This document shows positions 1-9,912 of a DNA stretch of 64,000 nt, in pieces. The stretch comes from Martinezella tropici. GTDB taxonomy: Bacteria > Pseudomonadota > Alphaproteobacteria > Rhizobiales > Rhizobiaceae. How positions within the stretch are numbered: position 1 is the stretch's first letter; each line of letters opens with the position of its first letter. A model generated the notes under the pieces. It saw nothing but the letters and a program-made list of their open reading frames with translations, made no database searches and was not told the DNA's origin. The position numbers and the translations under genes were made by a program. Location of the stretch: positions 62,001 through 126,000 of the forward strand of contig NZ_QMKK01000024.1 of NCBI RefSeq assembly GCF_003287875.1, read 5' to 3'.

Positions 1-1
1 T

Positions 2-571
2 ATTTTGCTGGAGCGGGGCGTCCGCCTGCCGCTATTGGCGACCACCAGGGATGCCGATCTGCTCGCCTTCTTCCATGACCGCCTGAAGGTCTATCTCCGC
101 GATCTCGGCGCCCGTCATGACCTCATCGACGCCGTGCTGACGCCGGAGGCCGACGATCTGCTGATGGTCGCCCGCCGCGTCGAGGCGCTGACCGCCTTCA
201 TCACCTCCGAGGACGGCAAAAACCTCTTGGCCGGCACCAAGCGCGCCACCCAGCTTCTGGCCGCCGAAGAGAAGAAGGGCACCGTCGTTGCCGATGGCGT
301 TTCGGAAGCCTTGCTGAAACTCGATGCCGAAAAGGATCTCTTTGCTGCCGTGAAGGCCGCCTCTGCCGAGGCCTCCGGCGCGATCGCCAAGGAGGATTTC
401 CGCTCGGCCATGGCAGCCCTTTCCAAGCTGCGCGCACCCGTCGACCGCTTCTTCGAAGACGTGCTCGTCAATGATGAAGATGCCGCCATCCGCGCCAATC
501 GCCTGGCGCTGCTGCGCCTGATCCGTCAGGCGACCGGCACGGTCGCGGACTTCTCGAAGATCGCGGGATAA
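2..571 (+). CDS. glyS: Glycyl-tRNA synthetase beta subunit, C-terminal part (5' end outside window)
   Basis: The reading frame is open from the left edge of the window to a stop at 571, so only the C-terminal 189 or so residues are present. The segment is alpha-helical, ends in [19 protein letters not shown], and contains the DALR-type anticodon-binding region typical of the GlyS C-terminus. The protein is one half of the bacterial alpha2/beta2 glycyl-tRNA synthetase, which charges tRNA-Gly in the cytoplasm. The apparent TTG start at 5 is an artefact of the window edge. The gene is followed after 14 nt by a DUF523 gene on the same strand, suggesting co-transcription. Confidence 0.9.
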   Translation: MLLERGVRLPLLATTRDADLLAFFHDRLKVYLRDLGARHDLIDAVLTPEADDLLMVARRVEALTAFITSEDGKNLLAGTKRATQLLAAEEKKGTVVADGVSEALLKLDAEKDLFAAVKAASAEASGAIAKEDFRSAMAALSKLRAPVDRFFEDVLVNDEDAAIRANRLALLRLIRQATGTVADFSKIAG

Positions 572-585
572 GACATGGGGGCGCG

Positions 586-1080
586 ATGACCGGAAAGATC
601 CTCGTCAGCGCCTGCCTCATGGGCCATGCCGTCCGCTATGACGGCCGTTCCAAGCCGCTTGTCCATCCGGCGATCGATCGCTGGCGCGAGGAGGGGCTGT
701 TGGTGACGATCTGTCCGGAAATGTCTGCCGGCATGGCGGTGCCAAGGCCGCCGGCCGAAATTGCAGGCGGTGCGACCGGCGAGGACGTGCTTGCCGGCTC
801 GGCGCGCGTGATGGAGATCACCGGCGGTGATGTCACGGCGGAGTTTCGCCAGGCGGCGGAAAATGCGCTGGCGCTCGCCAAGGAAACCGGCTGTCGTTAC
901 GCTCTTCTGATCGACGGCAGCCCATCCTGTGGTTCGGGTTTTATCTATGATGGTACATTTTCCGGCGGCAAGCAGAGCGGCCTCGGCGTCACGGCGGCGC
1001 TGCTCAAGCAGGCCGGTATAGAGGTCTATTCCGATCGCGAGATCGACCTGCTGGTTGAGCGCCTGAAGGGCACAGACTGA
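586..1080 (+). CDS. DUF523 family protein (YbbK-like)
   Basis: A small cytoplasmic protein of 164 residues. The N-terminal motif ILVSACLMGHAVRYDG and the central segment LIDGSPSCGSGFIYDG, with conserved cysteines, are hallmarks of DUF523. The family has no firmly established biochemical role. The ATG at 586 follows a G-rich ribosome-binding site and lies 14 nt after glyS, so the two genes are probably one operon. A strong terminator hairpin follows. Identification rests on motif recognition and full family length. Confidence 0.85.
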   Translation: MTGKILVSACLMGHAVRYDGRSKPLVHPAIDRWREEGLLVTICPEMSAGMAVPRPPAEIAGGATGEDVLAGSARVMEITGGDVTAEFRQAAENALALAKETGCRYALLIDGSPSCGSGFIYDGTFSGGKQSGLGVTAALLKQAGIEVYSDREIDLLVERLKGTD

Positions 1081-1105
1081 CGCAGTAAAAGCTTTGCTCT
1101 AAAGA

Positions 1106-1140
1106 AAACCGCCGGACGCGAGCCCGGCGGTTTCCCATTT
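1106..1140. terminator. Bidirectional Rho-independent terminator between DUF523 gene and chemoreceptor gene
   Basis: The arms AAACCGCCGG (1106-1115) and CCGGCGGTTT (1124-1133) form a 10-bp stem with a short loop. T-rich sequence follows on the plus strand, and on the minus strand the stem is followed by TTTTCTTT. It sits between two convergent genes, so it probably ends both transcripts. Confidence 0.85.
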
Positions 1141-1155
1141 TTGCAACTGTACTGA

Positions 1156-2970
1156 TCAGGCGGCGCGGCGATGATCCATGACCGCGCGGCCTTCGTTGAC
1201 GCGGAAGCCGCGGATGAGCGCGAGCAGATCTTCCGTATCGGCCGCGAGCGTCTCGGCCGATGCGGTGGTCTCTTCGGCCATGGCGGCGTTCTGCTGGGTC
1301 GCAGCGTCGAGCTGGTTCATCGAAGAGGAGATCGAGCGCAGCGTCGTATCCTGCTCGGAGGCACTGTGGGCGATCTTCGAGACGATCTCGTTGGCGGCCT
1401 TGATCTGGTCGGAGATGCGCTTCAGCGCTTCGCCGGCCTCGCCGACAAGGCGGACGCCCTGGTCGACCTGGCCGGAAGAGCGGGCGATCTGGTCCTTGAT
1501 CTCCTTAGCGGCTGCCGCGGAGCGCTGGGCGAGTTCACGCACTTCCTGGGCGACGACGGCAAAACCCTTGCCGGATTCGCCGGCACGAGCCGCCTCGACA
1601 CCGGCATTGAGCGCCAGGAGGTTGGTCTGGAAGGCGATCTCATCGATGACGCCGATGATCTTGCCGATTTCGGCCGAGGACTTCTCGATGCCGCTCATCG
1701 CTTCGATTGCCTGGGCAACCACGGCATCGCTGCGCGATGCTTCGGTGCTGACGGCATGGACCCGCTTGCTAGCCTCATCGGCGCCTTCCGCCGTTTGACG
1801 GACGGCGACAGTCAGCTCATCGAGTGCTGCCGAGGTTTCTTCCAGGCTGGCAGCCTGCCGCTCGGTGCGCTGGGACAGCTCGTTGGAGGCGCGACGGATT
1901 TCTTCCTTGCTGAGGCCGATGTCGTTGCCCTTGGCGTTGACGCGGCCCATCGCGGCTTCGAGATGCGACAGCGCCTCGTTGAAATTATTGCGAAGGCCGG
2001 CATAGCCGGCGCCGAGATCGCCGCAGCGTATCGTCAGGTTCCCCTGAGCGAGGTCTTCAAGTGCCCGGCCGATGATCGAGACAACGCGTGCCTGTTCATG
2101 CGCCTCGTCCTGCTGCTGGCGCAGGTTCTGTTCGCGCTCATTGCTGATCTCGAGTTCCTGCGCGGCCTGACGGTCGGCCAGCAGATGGCGCTCGCGAACC
2201 TTTTCCTGCAGCGCCTGGGTCGCTTTCGCCATCAAGCCGATTTCGTTGCGCATCTCGATATGCGGAATGGCCATCTTCAGATCTTCGTCGGCCACGGCCT
2301 TCAGCGCGGCGTGGACATCGGCGAGCGGCTTTGTGATGCCGCGGATGAAATAGAGAGCCGCACCGACGCCGATGACGAAGACGAGACCGCAGATGAGCAG
2401 GGCGCGCCACATCGTTGCGTTGATCTGCGCATCCAGGTCGTCCATGTAGACGCCGCAGCCGACCACGATCTGCCAGGGAGCGAAGGCAGCCGAATAGCTG
2501 CCCTTCAGGAAAAGCTGGTCGTCGGAATGGCCGGGCTTGCCCCAGTAATAGATGGTACGGCCGCCGCCCTTGATACCCTTTTCGACCATTTCCTTGCTGA
2601 AATGAGTGCCATTCCTGTCGACTTGGCCGGACATGTCCTTGCCGACATTGACCGGATTTGGATGGATGCGCATGACAGCGTTATAGTCGAAGCCGAAGAA
2701 ATAGCCCGCGGGTTCGAAGCTGACATGCGAGAGGACTTTGAAGGCCTCCGCCTGGGCGGCCTCATGCGTCATCTCACCGGATTTTTCGCGCTGATAATAC
2801 TGGTTCAGAACCGAGATGCCGGATTCGACCTGCGTGCGCAGCATGTCGAAACGGTCGTCGTAAATGGACTCAGCCTGCGACCGGATCTGGAAATAGGTCG
2901 CCACGGCGAAGGCGGCCATCAGGACGCCGAGCAGGGCAAAGAGTTGATGCGAAATCTTGAGATTCTTCAT
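1156..2970 (-). CDS. Methyl-accepting chemotaxis protein with periplasmic single-Cache domain
   Basis: A 604-residue transducer. A membrane segment lies at about residues 8-28, then a periplasmic single-Cache-like domain at about 30-185 (includes GYFFGFDYNAVMRIHP), a second membrane segment at about 190-212, HAMP, and a long coiled-coil signalling domain. The signalling domain contains the conserved hairpin tip [23 protein letters not shown] in two overlapping parts. The C-terminus (VMDHRRAA) lacks a CheR-docking pentapeptide. The ATG at 2970 is preferred over an in-frame GTG at 2982 because GGGAGG (2974-2979) is well placed for 2970 and would lie inside the longer frame. The single-Cache fold suggests sensing of small organic acids or related ligands, but the ligand is unknown. 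Confidence 0.93.
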   Translation of the reverse strand: MKNLKISHQLFALLGVLMAAFAVATYFQIRSQAESIYDDRFDMLRTQVESGISVLNQYYQREKSGEMTHEAAQAEAFKVLSHVSFEPAGYFFGFDYNAVMRIHPNPVNVGKDMSGQVDRNGTHFSKEMVEKGIKGGGRTIYYWGKPGHSDDQLFLKGSYSAAFAPWQIVVGCGVYMDDLDAQINATMWRALLICGLVFVIGVGAALYFIRGITKPLADVHAALKAVADEDLKMAIPHIEMRNEIGLMAKATQALQEKVRERHLLADRQAAQELEISNEREQNLRQQQDEAHEQARVVSIIGRALEDLAQGNLTIRCGDLGAGYAGLRNNFNEALSHLEAAMGRVNAKGNDIGLSKEEIRRASNELSQRTERQAASLEETSAALDELTVAVRQTAEGADEASKRVHAVSTEASRSDAVVAQAIEAMSGIEKSSAEIGKIIGVIDEIAFQTNLLALNAGVEAARAGESGKGFAVVAQEVRELAQRSAAAAKEIKDQIARSSGQVDQGVRLVGEAGEALKRISDQIKAANEIVSKIAHSASEQDTTLRSISSSMNQLDAATQQNAAMAEETTASAETLAADTEDLLALIRGFRVNEGRAVMDHRRAA

Positions 2971-3345
2971 GGTGCCTCCCACAGGGGTGAATACCGGTGC
3001 GGTTTCCTACCGCCTGTGCGATCGCCTGAGAGATCCTCAATACGCTTGCCGCCGCTTAAATGACATGCTGCTGTCCGGTGGCAGTAAAATCGCTGTTTAT
3101 GTCTAAAGAATCTTTAATTATAGGGGAACGGTTGTATTCGTCGCGAGTTGAAACTGGAGATATGCCAAATCGTCGCCAATAATACTTATACTGACTTACG
3201 AATAACTCCGGTTACTTCGCATTCATCTTTTGTAATTTAGAAAAATAGAATACTTTATGATGCATCTCATAAGTATGTAATGAGCCGCTGCTCCTGTGGC
3301 CGGGCAATGATCGGCAAATGCCGTCGCAACGAATGGCTTCTGCAG
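2971..3345. other. Intergenic region, AT-rich, upstream of the chemoreceptor
   Basis: About 375 bp without a convincing gene. It is much richer in A and T than its surroundings, as expected for the promoter of the minus-strand chemoreceptor. An inverted repeat, TTATGA (3255-3260) and TCATAA (3267-3272) with a 6-nt spacer, lies about 285 bp upstream of that gene and about 75 bp beyond the end of the neighbouring secreted-protein gene. I see no clear core promoter match or RNA gene. Confidence 0.5.
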
Positions 3346-3768
3346 CTATTGACGCAGCTGGAAGCCGGAGAGGTCGAGGGGTTTGGGAGCTGCTGCGGTA
3401 TCCGGCAGGGCTGCGGTCTTTACGGCCAGGTCGATCCCGTCGACAGGCTCGGCGGTGGCGGCCAGGGCTTCCGGTGTCGGCTTGCTGACGAACATGACGG
3501 GGGATCCGCCCATCCAGGCCTCTGTCCGCACGACCTTCTTTTCGCCGTCTATGCTGCGAATCACAACCGATTGCGTGCCCGGCGCCAATGTCGGCACCTT
3601 ATATTCCTTTTCGGCCACTTTGGGCTTGAGGGGAGGGCAGTCGGCGCAGCTCTTGTCGACGATGCTGCTGTCGCCGCTCTGTAGCGTGCCGTCGATAGAC
3701 TGGATGGACGAGGCCATGGCGGAGCCGCCTGCCAATGCGCATGCCAAGGTTAGAAACAAGAGACGCAT
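3346..3768 (-). CDS. Small secreted protein, possibly HPE1-like
   Basis: A 140-residue protein with a clear Sec signal peptide (MRLLFLTLACALAGGSAMAS, cleavage after ASA/MAS near residue 19). The mature part carries a CADCP motif (possible disulphide or metal site) followed by a beta-rich segment with KVPTLAPGTQSVVIRSIDG and RTEAWMGGSPVMFVSK. The overall look resembles rhizobial proteins annotated as plant virulence effector HPE1-like, but that name comes from memory and does not establish function. It is predicted periplasmic or secreted and monocistronic. What it does is unknown. Confidence 0.6.
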   Translation of the reverse strand: MRLLFLTLACALAGGSAMASSIQSIDGTLQSGDSSIVDKSCADCPPLKPKVAEKEYKVPTLAPGTQSVVIRSIDGEKKVVRTEAWMGGSPVMFVSKPTPEALAATAEPVDGIDLAVKTAALPDTAAAPKPLDLSGFQLRQ

Positions 3769-3880
3769 AACAATCCACTCCGTCTATAGTGACGAAGAGA
3801 CTAGCGTGCCTTTGTTTCCATCCCGTCAGGAGATTAGGTAAAAATTTAATGGACTTGCGCTTGCAGAACCGCGGCGGCGT

Positions 3881-5149
3881 TTACGTCTCGCGCTCGACGG
3901 CACGCCAGCCGATATCGTTGCGATAGAAGCCGTTGTCCCACTTCACCTTGCCAGCCAGGGCATAGGCCCGCTCTTTTGCTTCGCGCACCGTCTTGCCCGT
4001 CGCCGTAATGTTCAGCACGCGGCCGCCGGTTGCGACCAGCGTGCGGTCCTTCATGCTTGTGCCGGCATGAAACACCTTTTCGCCTTCGCCATCGGCCGGC
4101 AGCGCCGCAATCGGCGTGTTCTTGGCATAGGAGCCGGGATAGCCCTTCGAGGCCATGACGACGGTCAGCGCCGGATCCTCGCTCCATTCGGCCGTCACCT
4201 GATCCAGCGTGCCGTTGGCGCAGGCATAAAGCAGCGGCAGCAGGTCGCTCTTCAGCCGCATCATCAGCACCTGGCATTCGGGATCGCCGAAACGGACGTT
4301 ATATTCGATGAGTTCCGGCCCCTTGGCGGTGATCATCAGTCCGGCGAAGAAGACGCCGCTGAAGGGATGGCCGCTTTCCGCCATGCCGCGCATCGTCGGC
4401 TCGATGATTTCCTTCATGGTGCGCTCGACCATGTCTGGCGTCATGACGGGGGCAGGGGAATAGGCGCCCATGCCGCCGGTGTTCGGGCCGGTGTCGCCAT
4501 CGCCGACGCGCTTATGGTCCTGCGCTGTCGCCAGCGCCAGCACATGCTTGCCGTCGCAAAGGCAGAAGAAGCTCGCCTCTTCGCCATCCAGATAGGCTTC
4601 GATCACCACCTCCGCCCCGGCCTCGCCGAAGGCGCCCTCGAAGCAATCGTCGATCGCCGCTAACGCCTCGTCGATGGTCATGGCGACAGTGACGCCCTTG
4701 CCGGCCGCAAGGCCGTCCGCCTTCACGACGATCGGCGCCCCTTGCGCGCGGACATAGGCTTTCGCCTTCGGGGCATTGTTGAAGCGCTGGTAGGCGCCCG
4801 TGGGAATATCGTAGCGAGCGCAGATATCCTTGGTGAAACCCTTGGATCCCTCGAGCTGGGCCGCAGCTGCGGACGGGCCGAAGACGGCGATACCGGCGGC
4901 GCGTAGCGCATCGGCGATGCCGGCGACCAAAGGCGCTTCCGGGCCGACCACGACGAAATCGATGGCTTTTTCCCTGCAGAAGGCAACGACGGCCTCATGA
5001 TCGTCGACATCGAGCGCGGCGAGCGTCGCATGTTCGGCGATACCGGGATTGCCGGGCGCGGCATAGAATTCCGTCATGAGAGGCGATTGCGCCAGTTTCC
5101 AGGCCAACGCATGCTCGCGTCCGCCCGATCCGATCAACAGAACTCTCAT
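3881..5149 (-). CDS. purD: Phosphoribosylamine--glycine ligase (GAR synthetase)
   Basis: A 422-residue ATP-grasp enzyme of de novo purine synthesis. It joins glycine to 5-phosphoribosylamine with ATP hydrolysis to give GAR. The N-terminus [19 protein letters not shown] is diagnostic. The ATP-grasp core includes [16 protein letters not shown] and [10 protein letters not shown], and RFGDPE contains metal and substrate ligands. The ATG at 5149 is chosen because the GSGGREH motif starts at once in all PurD proteins; an upstream in-frame start at 5200 would add 17 unrelated residues. It is divergent from tex across a 245-bp region. Confidence 0.97.
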   Translation of the reverse strand: MRVLLIGSGGREHALAWKLAQSPLMTEFYAAPGNPGIAEHATLAALDVDDHEAVVAFCREKAIDFVVVGPEAPLVAGIADALRAAGIAVFGPSAAAAQLEGSKGFTKDICARYDIPTGAYQRFNNAPKAKAYVRAQGAPIVVKADGLAAGKGVTVAMTIDEALAAIDDCFEGAFGEAGAEVVIEAYLDGEEASFFCLCDGKHVLALATAQDHKRVGDGDTGPNTGGMGAYSPAPVMTPDMVERTMKEIIEPTMRGMAESGHPFSGVFFAGLMITAKGPELIEYNVRFGDPECQVLMMRLKSDLLPLLYACANGTLDQVTAEWSEDPALTVVMASKGYPGSYAKNTPIAALPADGEGEKVFHAGTSMKDRTLVATGGRVLNITATGKTVREAKERAYALAGKVKWDNGFYRNDIGWRAVERET

Positions 5150-5394
5150 GGCTTGCCCTTTCGTTGCGTCCTTTTGCGCGGTTAAGGGGGCTTGAGCCAA
5201 AGGTCAAGCGGCAAATCCTGTGGAGGCACGGCCGGCAACATTGCCATGCCTTTTTATCTCGCTAAAGCGGATGCTGCTTCGCCCTCCACGTCATCTCCGT
5301 GCCCGGATTGGCGTGTTCCGCGGCGAAAACCGCTTCTTATGTCCACGGGATCATGCTTATGGTCCCTTTACGCTCGTTCAGTTCAGAGAGACAC

Positions 5395-7704
5395 ATGGCC
5401 GCTGATATCCGTTCCCTTGCTGCAACCATTGCCGCCGAGATCAACTCCCGTCCAGATCAGGCTAAGGCCGCTATCGAGCTCTTGGACGAAGGCGCAACGG
5501 TGCCCTTCATCGCGCGCTATCGCAAGGAAGTGACCGGCGGTCTCGACGATACGCAGCTTCGCACGTTATCGGAGCGTCTCGTCTATCTTCGCGAGCTGGA
5601 AGCACGCCGCGCCGCCATCATTGAATCCATCGCCGGCCAGGGCAAGATGACCGACGAGCTGATGGGCAAGATCGCCACGGTCGCCACCAAGTCCGAGCTG
5701 GAAGACCTTTATCTGCCCTATAAGCCGAAGCGCCGTACCCGCGCCGAAATTGCCAGGGAGCGTGGCCTCGGCCCCCTGGCCGACACCATCCTTGCCGATC
5801 GCTCCAAGGAGCCCACGATGCTGGCCCAAGGCTTCATCACGGCCGATGTGCCTGACGTGAAAACGGCGCTGGAGGGTGCGCGCGATATCATCGCCGAAGG
5901 TATTGCCGAAAATGCCGATCTGCTTGGCAAGCTGCGCAATTACATGAAGGCCAATGCGACGCTGAAGGCTACCGTCGTCGACGGCAAGCAGGAGGCAGGC
6001 GCCAAATTCTCGGATTATTTTGCGCATCAGGAACGCTGGGCGACTGCGCCCGGTCATCGCGCGCTCGCCATGCTGCGCGGCTGGAACGAAGAAGTCCTGA
6101 CACTGAATATCGAAGTCGATACCGACGCCGTCTCGCCCAACAAGCCGGTCGAACGCATGATCACTGCGGCCTATGATATCGGCGCAAGCCGGCCCGGCGA
6201 CCGCTGGCTGACGGAGGTCGCAAGCTGGACATGGCGCGTAAAGCTCTCCATGTCGCTCTCGCTCGACCTGATGCGCGAGTTGCGGGAGAGGGCGGAGGAG
6301 GAGGCGATCCATGTCTTCGCCCGCAATCTGAAGGATCTCCTGCTGGCAGCGCCTGCCGGCTCGCGCGCCACCATGGGCCTCGATCCGGGCATCCGCACGG
6401 GCGTCAAGGTCGCCGTGGTCGACGGTACGGGCAAGCTCCTGGAAACGGCGACCGTATATCCCTTTCCGCCGAAGAACGACGTGCGCGGCACACAGGCCGC
6501 ACTTGCCTCGCTCATCCGTAAGCACAAGGTCGAGCTGATCGCGATCGGCAACGGCACCGGCAGCCGCGAAACCGAAAAGCTGGTGGCGGACATGCTGGCC
6601 GAACTGCCGGCGCCGAAGCCGACCAAGGTCATCGTCTCCGAAGCCGGTGCATCGGTTTACTCTGCCTCGGAAACGGCTGCGCTTGAATTCCCCGGGCTTG
6701 ACGTCTCGCTGCGTGGCGCCGTCTCCATCGCCCGCCGCCTGCAGGATCCGTTGGCCGAGTTGGTGAAGATCGAGCCGAAGTCGATCGGCGTCGGCCAGTA
6801 CCAGCACGATGTCGACCAGCAGAAGCTGTCCCGCTCGCTGGATGCCGTTGTCGAAGATGCGGTGAATGCTGTGGGCGTCGATCTCAACACGGCCTCGGCA
6901 CCGCTGCTTTCCCGGGTCTCCGGCCTCGGGCCGTCGATCGCCGATGCCATCGTCAAGCATCGCGACGGCGAGGGTCCGTTCGAGACGCGCCGTGATCTTC
7001 TGAAGGTCGCCCGTCTCGGCCAGCGCACCTTCGAGCAATGCGCCGGCTTCCTGCGCATTCCCAACGGCAAGGAGCCGCTCGACGCTTCCTCGGTGCACCC
7101 GGAAGCCTATGGTGTGGCCAAGAAGATCGTCGCTGCCTGCGGCCGTGATCTCCGCACGCTGATGGGCGATACGGCAACGCTGAAGGCCATCGACCCCAGG
7201 CAATTCATCGACGACAAATTCGGCCTGCCGACCGTGCGCGACATCATCGCCGAACTGGAAAAGCCAGGCCGAGACCCGCGTCCGAGCTTCAAGACCGCAA
7301 CCTTTGCCGAGGGCGTCAACGAGATCAGCGACCTCAAGCCGGGAATGCTGCTGGAAGGCACCGTGACCAACGTCGCCGCTTTCGGAGCTTTCGTCGATAT
7401 AGGCGTCCATCAGGACGGTCTGGTGCATGTCTCGCAGCTGGCCGACCGCTTCGTCAAGGACCCGCATGAGGTCGTGAAGGCCGGCGATGTCGTCAAGGTC
7501 ACGGTCGTGGAAGTCGATGTCAAACGCAAGCGAATCGGTCTCTCCATGCGCAAAGATGGCGGTACTGTGGCGGCTTCGTCCGGGCGGGAGTCGCGCGAGC
7601 AGGGCGGCGCGCGCAACGCGGGGGCGAGGGGAAATGCTCGTCCGAAGGCCGAACAACAGGGCAGTTTCGGCGCTGCTTTGGCCGACGCTTTCAAACGAAA
7701 ATAA
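5395..7704 (+). CDS. tex: Tex-family RNA-binding transcription accessory protein
   Basis: A 769-residue cytoplasmic nucleic-acid-binding protein. It has the N-terminal Tex helical region, a YqgF/RNase H-like domain starting near residue 326 ([19 protein letters not shown]), helix-hairpin-helix motifs near residues 495-560 ([20 protein letters not shown]), and a C-terminal S1 domain at about 645-720 ([18 protein letters not shown]). A basic, glycine-rich tail follows. The ATG at 5395 is chosen because [16 protein letters not shown] matches the family N-terminus and AGAGAG lies just upstream; an earlier in-frame start at 5299 adds non-family sequence. Tex is linked to transcription and RNA metabolism. 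Confidence 0.95.
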   Translation: MAADIRSLAATIAAEINSRPDQAKAAIELLDEGATVPFIARYRKEVTGGLDDTQLRTLSERLVYLRELEARRAAIIESIAGQGKMTDELMGKIATVATKSELEDLYLPYKPKRRTRAEIARERGLGPLADTILADRSKEPTMLAQGFITADVPDVKTALEGARDIIAEGIAENADLLGKLRNYMKANATLKATVVDGKQEAGAKFSDYFAHQERWATAPGHRALAMLRGWNEEVLTLNIEVDTDAVSPNKPVERMITAAYDIGASRPGDRWLTEVASWTWRVKLSMSLSLDLMRELRERAEEEAIHVFARNLKDLLLAAPAGSRATMGLDPGIRTGVKVAVVDGTGKLLETATVYPFPPKNDVRGTQAALASLIRKHKVELIAIGNGTGSRETEKLVADMLAELPAPKPTKVIVSEAGASVYSASETAALEFPGLDVSLRGAVSIARRLQDPLAELVKIEPKSIGVGQYQHDVDQQKLSRSLDAVVEDAVNAVGVDLNTASAPLLSRVSGLGPSIADAIVKHRDGEGPFETRRDLLKVARLGQRTFEQCAGFLRIPNGKEPLDASSVHPEAYGVAKKIVAACGRDLRTLMGDTATLKAIDPRQFIDDKFGLPTVRDIIAELEKPGRDPRPSFKTATFAEGVNEISDLKPGMLLEGTVTNVAAFGAFVDIGVHQDGLVHVSQLADRFVKDPHEVVKAGDVVKVTVVEVDVKRKRIGLSMRKDGGTVAASSGRESREQGGARNAGARGNARPKAEQQGSFGAALADAFKRK

Positions 7705-7848
7705 GGACTTAGCGGAACTCTGTGCAAGAATGTCACACTCTGGCAGAGTTGTTGCCGGAGTGCCAATGACTGCGAAAAGGTAAGCTTGCCACAATGCTGG
7801 GAGGCGTTAAAGTTGCCTTAATGTCATGTCATAACATTCGAGGCGTCC

Positions 7849-9108
7849 ATGGCGTCGACCCTTTTTCCTCTCGTCCAGAAAATCATCCGCAAAGGTTCAC
7901 TCAGGCTTACGCTCGCATCCGGCGAGACCCATATGGTCGGCGACGGAACTGGCGAGACGGTGGCCGTCCGGTTTGCCGATCAGCAGGCTGAAGATGCCGT
8001 CGCACGCGATCCCACGCTCAAGCTCGGCGAAATGTATATGGAAGGCCGCTTCATCCTCGAGCAGGGGGATATCTACGAGTTCCTGTCGCTGGTGAAGCAG
8101 AATACCACCAACGAGGTCTTCGATTTCCGCATGGCGGCGCTGCTTGTCGGCCGCATCGCCTGGCAGCAGATCAAGAGCCGCTCGCCGATCAATCGCAACA
8201 AGCACAATGTTGCGCATCACTACGATCTGTCGGCGAAGCTCTTCGATCTCTTCCTCGATGAGGATTGGCAATATTCCTGCGCCTATTTCAATCCGCCCGG
8301 CATCAGCCTGGATGAAGCGCAGGTCGCCAAGAAGCGCCATATCGCCGCCAAGCTTCTGGTCGAGCCCGGCCAGAAGGTGCTGGAGATTGGTTCCGGCTGG
8401 GGCGGCATGGCCATGTATCTCGCCGAGGCCTATCCGGGCCTCGACGTGACAGGCATCACGCTCAGCGAAGAGCAGCTGAAAGTATCACGCGAAAGGGCGG
8501 CCAAGCGTGGCCTCTCCGATCGCGTCCGCTTCGAGCTGCAGGACTATCGCTACATGACCGGCAAGAAATTCGACCGTATCGTCTCGGTCGGCATGTTCGA
8601 GCATGTCGGCATCGGCGACTACGGCAAGTTCTTCGGCAAGGTTTCGGAGCTGCTTGATGATAATGGCGTCATGCTGCTGCACTCCATCGCACGCCCGAAG
8701 CCGAGTTTTGCCACCAACGCCTTCATCGAAAAGTATATTTTCCCGGGCGGCTACATCCCGTCGATCGGTGAGACCACGCCGCCGCTGGAAAAGGCCGGCT
8801 TACTCACGCGAGACGTCGAGACCCTGCCGATGCACTATGCCTATACGCTGAGGCATTGGCGCAACCGCTTTGTTGCGCGCAAGGCCGATGCCATCGCGCT
8901 CTATGACGAAAAGTTTTTCCGCATGTGGGAGTTCTATCTGGCCGGCTCGGAAATGGGCTTCCGCTGGGATGAGCTCTTCATCATGCAGCTCCAGATCACC
9001 AAGAACCAGTTCGCCGTGCCGGATAATCGCAATTACATCGCGGAGCGCGAGGCGAAGCTGAAAGAATTCGAGGCGGAGCGCGCACCTCTGGAGAAGGTGA
9101 CGTTCTAG
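7849..9108 (+). CDS. cfa: Cyclopropane-fatty-acyl-phospholipid synthase
   Basis: A 419-residue SAM-dependent methyltransferase that adds a methylene bridge to cis double bonds of membrane phospholipid acyl chains. The N-terminal lipid-binding domain contains the LGEMYMEGRFILEQGDIY segment. The SAM-binding loop KVLEIGSGWGGMAMYLAEA lies near residue 177, followed by GITLSEEQL and the catalytic region around MFEHVG and FIEKYIFPGG. Size fits the CFA synthase family. Rhizobia often carry several cfa paralogues, so the exact paralogue number is not assigned. A terminator follows. Confidence 0.95.
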   Translation: MASTLFPLVQKIIRKGSLRLTLASGETHMVGDGTGETVAVRFADQQAEDAVARDPTLKLGEMYMEGRFILEQGDIYEFLSLVKQNTTNEVFDFRMAALLVGRIAWQQIKSRSPINRNKHNVAHHYDLSAKLFDLFLDEDWQYSCAYFNPPGISLDEAQVAKKRHIAAKLLVEPGQKVLEIGSGWGGMAMYLAEAYPGLDVTGITLSEEQLKVSRERAAKRGLSDRVRFELQDYRYMTGKKFDRIVSVGMFEHVGIGDYGKFFGKVSELLDDNGVMLLHSIARPKPSFATNAFIEKYIFPGGYIPSIGETTPPLEKAGLLTRDVETLPMHYAYTLRHWRNRFVARKADAIALYDEKFFRMWEFYLAGSEMGFRWDELFIMQLQITKNQFAVPDNRNYIAEREAKLKEFEAERAPLEKVTF

Positions 9109-9136
9109 CTGAGGGTCTGAAACCAAAGTGGCTCTT

Positions 9137-9172
9137 ACGCCGGCGACATGACAAGATGCGCCGGCGTTTCTT
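9137..9172 (+). terminator. Rho-independent terminator after cfa
   Basis: A perfect 9-bp stem, ACGCCGGCG (9137-9145) with CGCCGGCGT (9159-9167), a 13-nt loop and a TTCTTATT tract. It lies 28 nt after the cfa stop. Confidence 0.85.
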
Positions 9173-9207
9173 ATTCCAGGCTTCAGCCGGTACGGCACGC
9201 TCTGAAC

Positions 9208-9642
9208 TTATTTGACAACGTGAATCTTCAAAGTGTGCTCGGCAACGCCATTTGCTGCATTCAGCCCCGTCATCCGGATCGTGAATTGATCGGCGCCGGC
9301 AAAGCCGGCATCGGGCGTATAGTAGACGATGGTGCCTTCCGCCGATTTGCCATTGCACATATGCATGGGTTCATCGCTCGGGAAATGCGCCTTTACGGAT
9401 CCGTGAGTGATCTCCACCTTGCCGTGACTGCTCGGCTTGACGATCGCAGTATAGGGATAGGACGAGAACGTGCAGTCAGGTTTCAGAAACGAAACCGACA
9501 TGACCTGGGTTCTCTTGCCGGCCTGGATGCTTCCCGTCGTCTCAGTTTGTTTCGCCCCGCCGATCGGGGCACTGACGCAGCCGGATAGCGCTATGGCGGC
9601 GCTGAGGGACAGACCTAAGGAAATCAGGGATATGGTCTTCAT
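9208..9642 (-). CDS. Putative lipoprotein of unknown function
   Basis: A 144-residue protein with a lipoprotein signal: MKTISLISLGLSLSAAIALS then GC, giving lipobox LSGC with Cys22 as the acylated residue. The mature region is beta-rich, has two further cysteines (PDCTF and HMCNG) that could form a disulphide, and ends in an Ig-like or cadherin-like pattern (TIVYYTPDAGFAGADQFTIR). The ATG at 9642 is preferred because AAGAAGAG lies 8 nt upstream. No function is recognised. It is predicted to be anchored in a membrane facing the periplasm. Confidence 0.7.
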   Translation of the reverse strand: MKTISLISLGLSLSAAIALSGCVSAPIGGAKQTETTGSIQAGKRTQVMSVSFLKPDCTFSSYPYTAIVKPSSHGKVEITHGSVKAHFPSDEPMHMCNGKSAEGTIVYYTPDAGFAGADQFTIRMTGLNAANGVAEHTLKIHVVK

Positions 9643-9912
9643 TGGTTGCTCTTCTTTGAAAATCGGGGGCTGCAAGATGGCGAGCACCAAAGGAAATGCC
9701 GGCCATTACCTATGATTGAGTAGCTCATGCGATAATTAAATCACCGCGACAGATTGGCGCATCTCAAGGGATCCGACGCTTCAACCTGATTTTGACGTTC
9801 TTGGCGGATTCAGCGCCTTGTGGTTAAGAGAGCGGTAACGCGATCCGAATAATTTGCAGCAACTCCGGGGCTGCGTTCATAGCCCCTGTAATGCGTATCA
9901 TGGAGTTGCAGT

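Noticed and set aside
1171..3063. 630-codon open frame on the plus strand opposite the first chemoreceptor gene
   Set aside because: It is an antisense shadow of a GC-rich coding region, has no family resemblance and no ribosome-binding site. The minus-strand product has full chemoreceptor motifs.
5566..7794. 742-codon open frame on the minus strand opposite tex
   Set aside because: Antisense shadow; tex has intact domains across the same interval.
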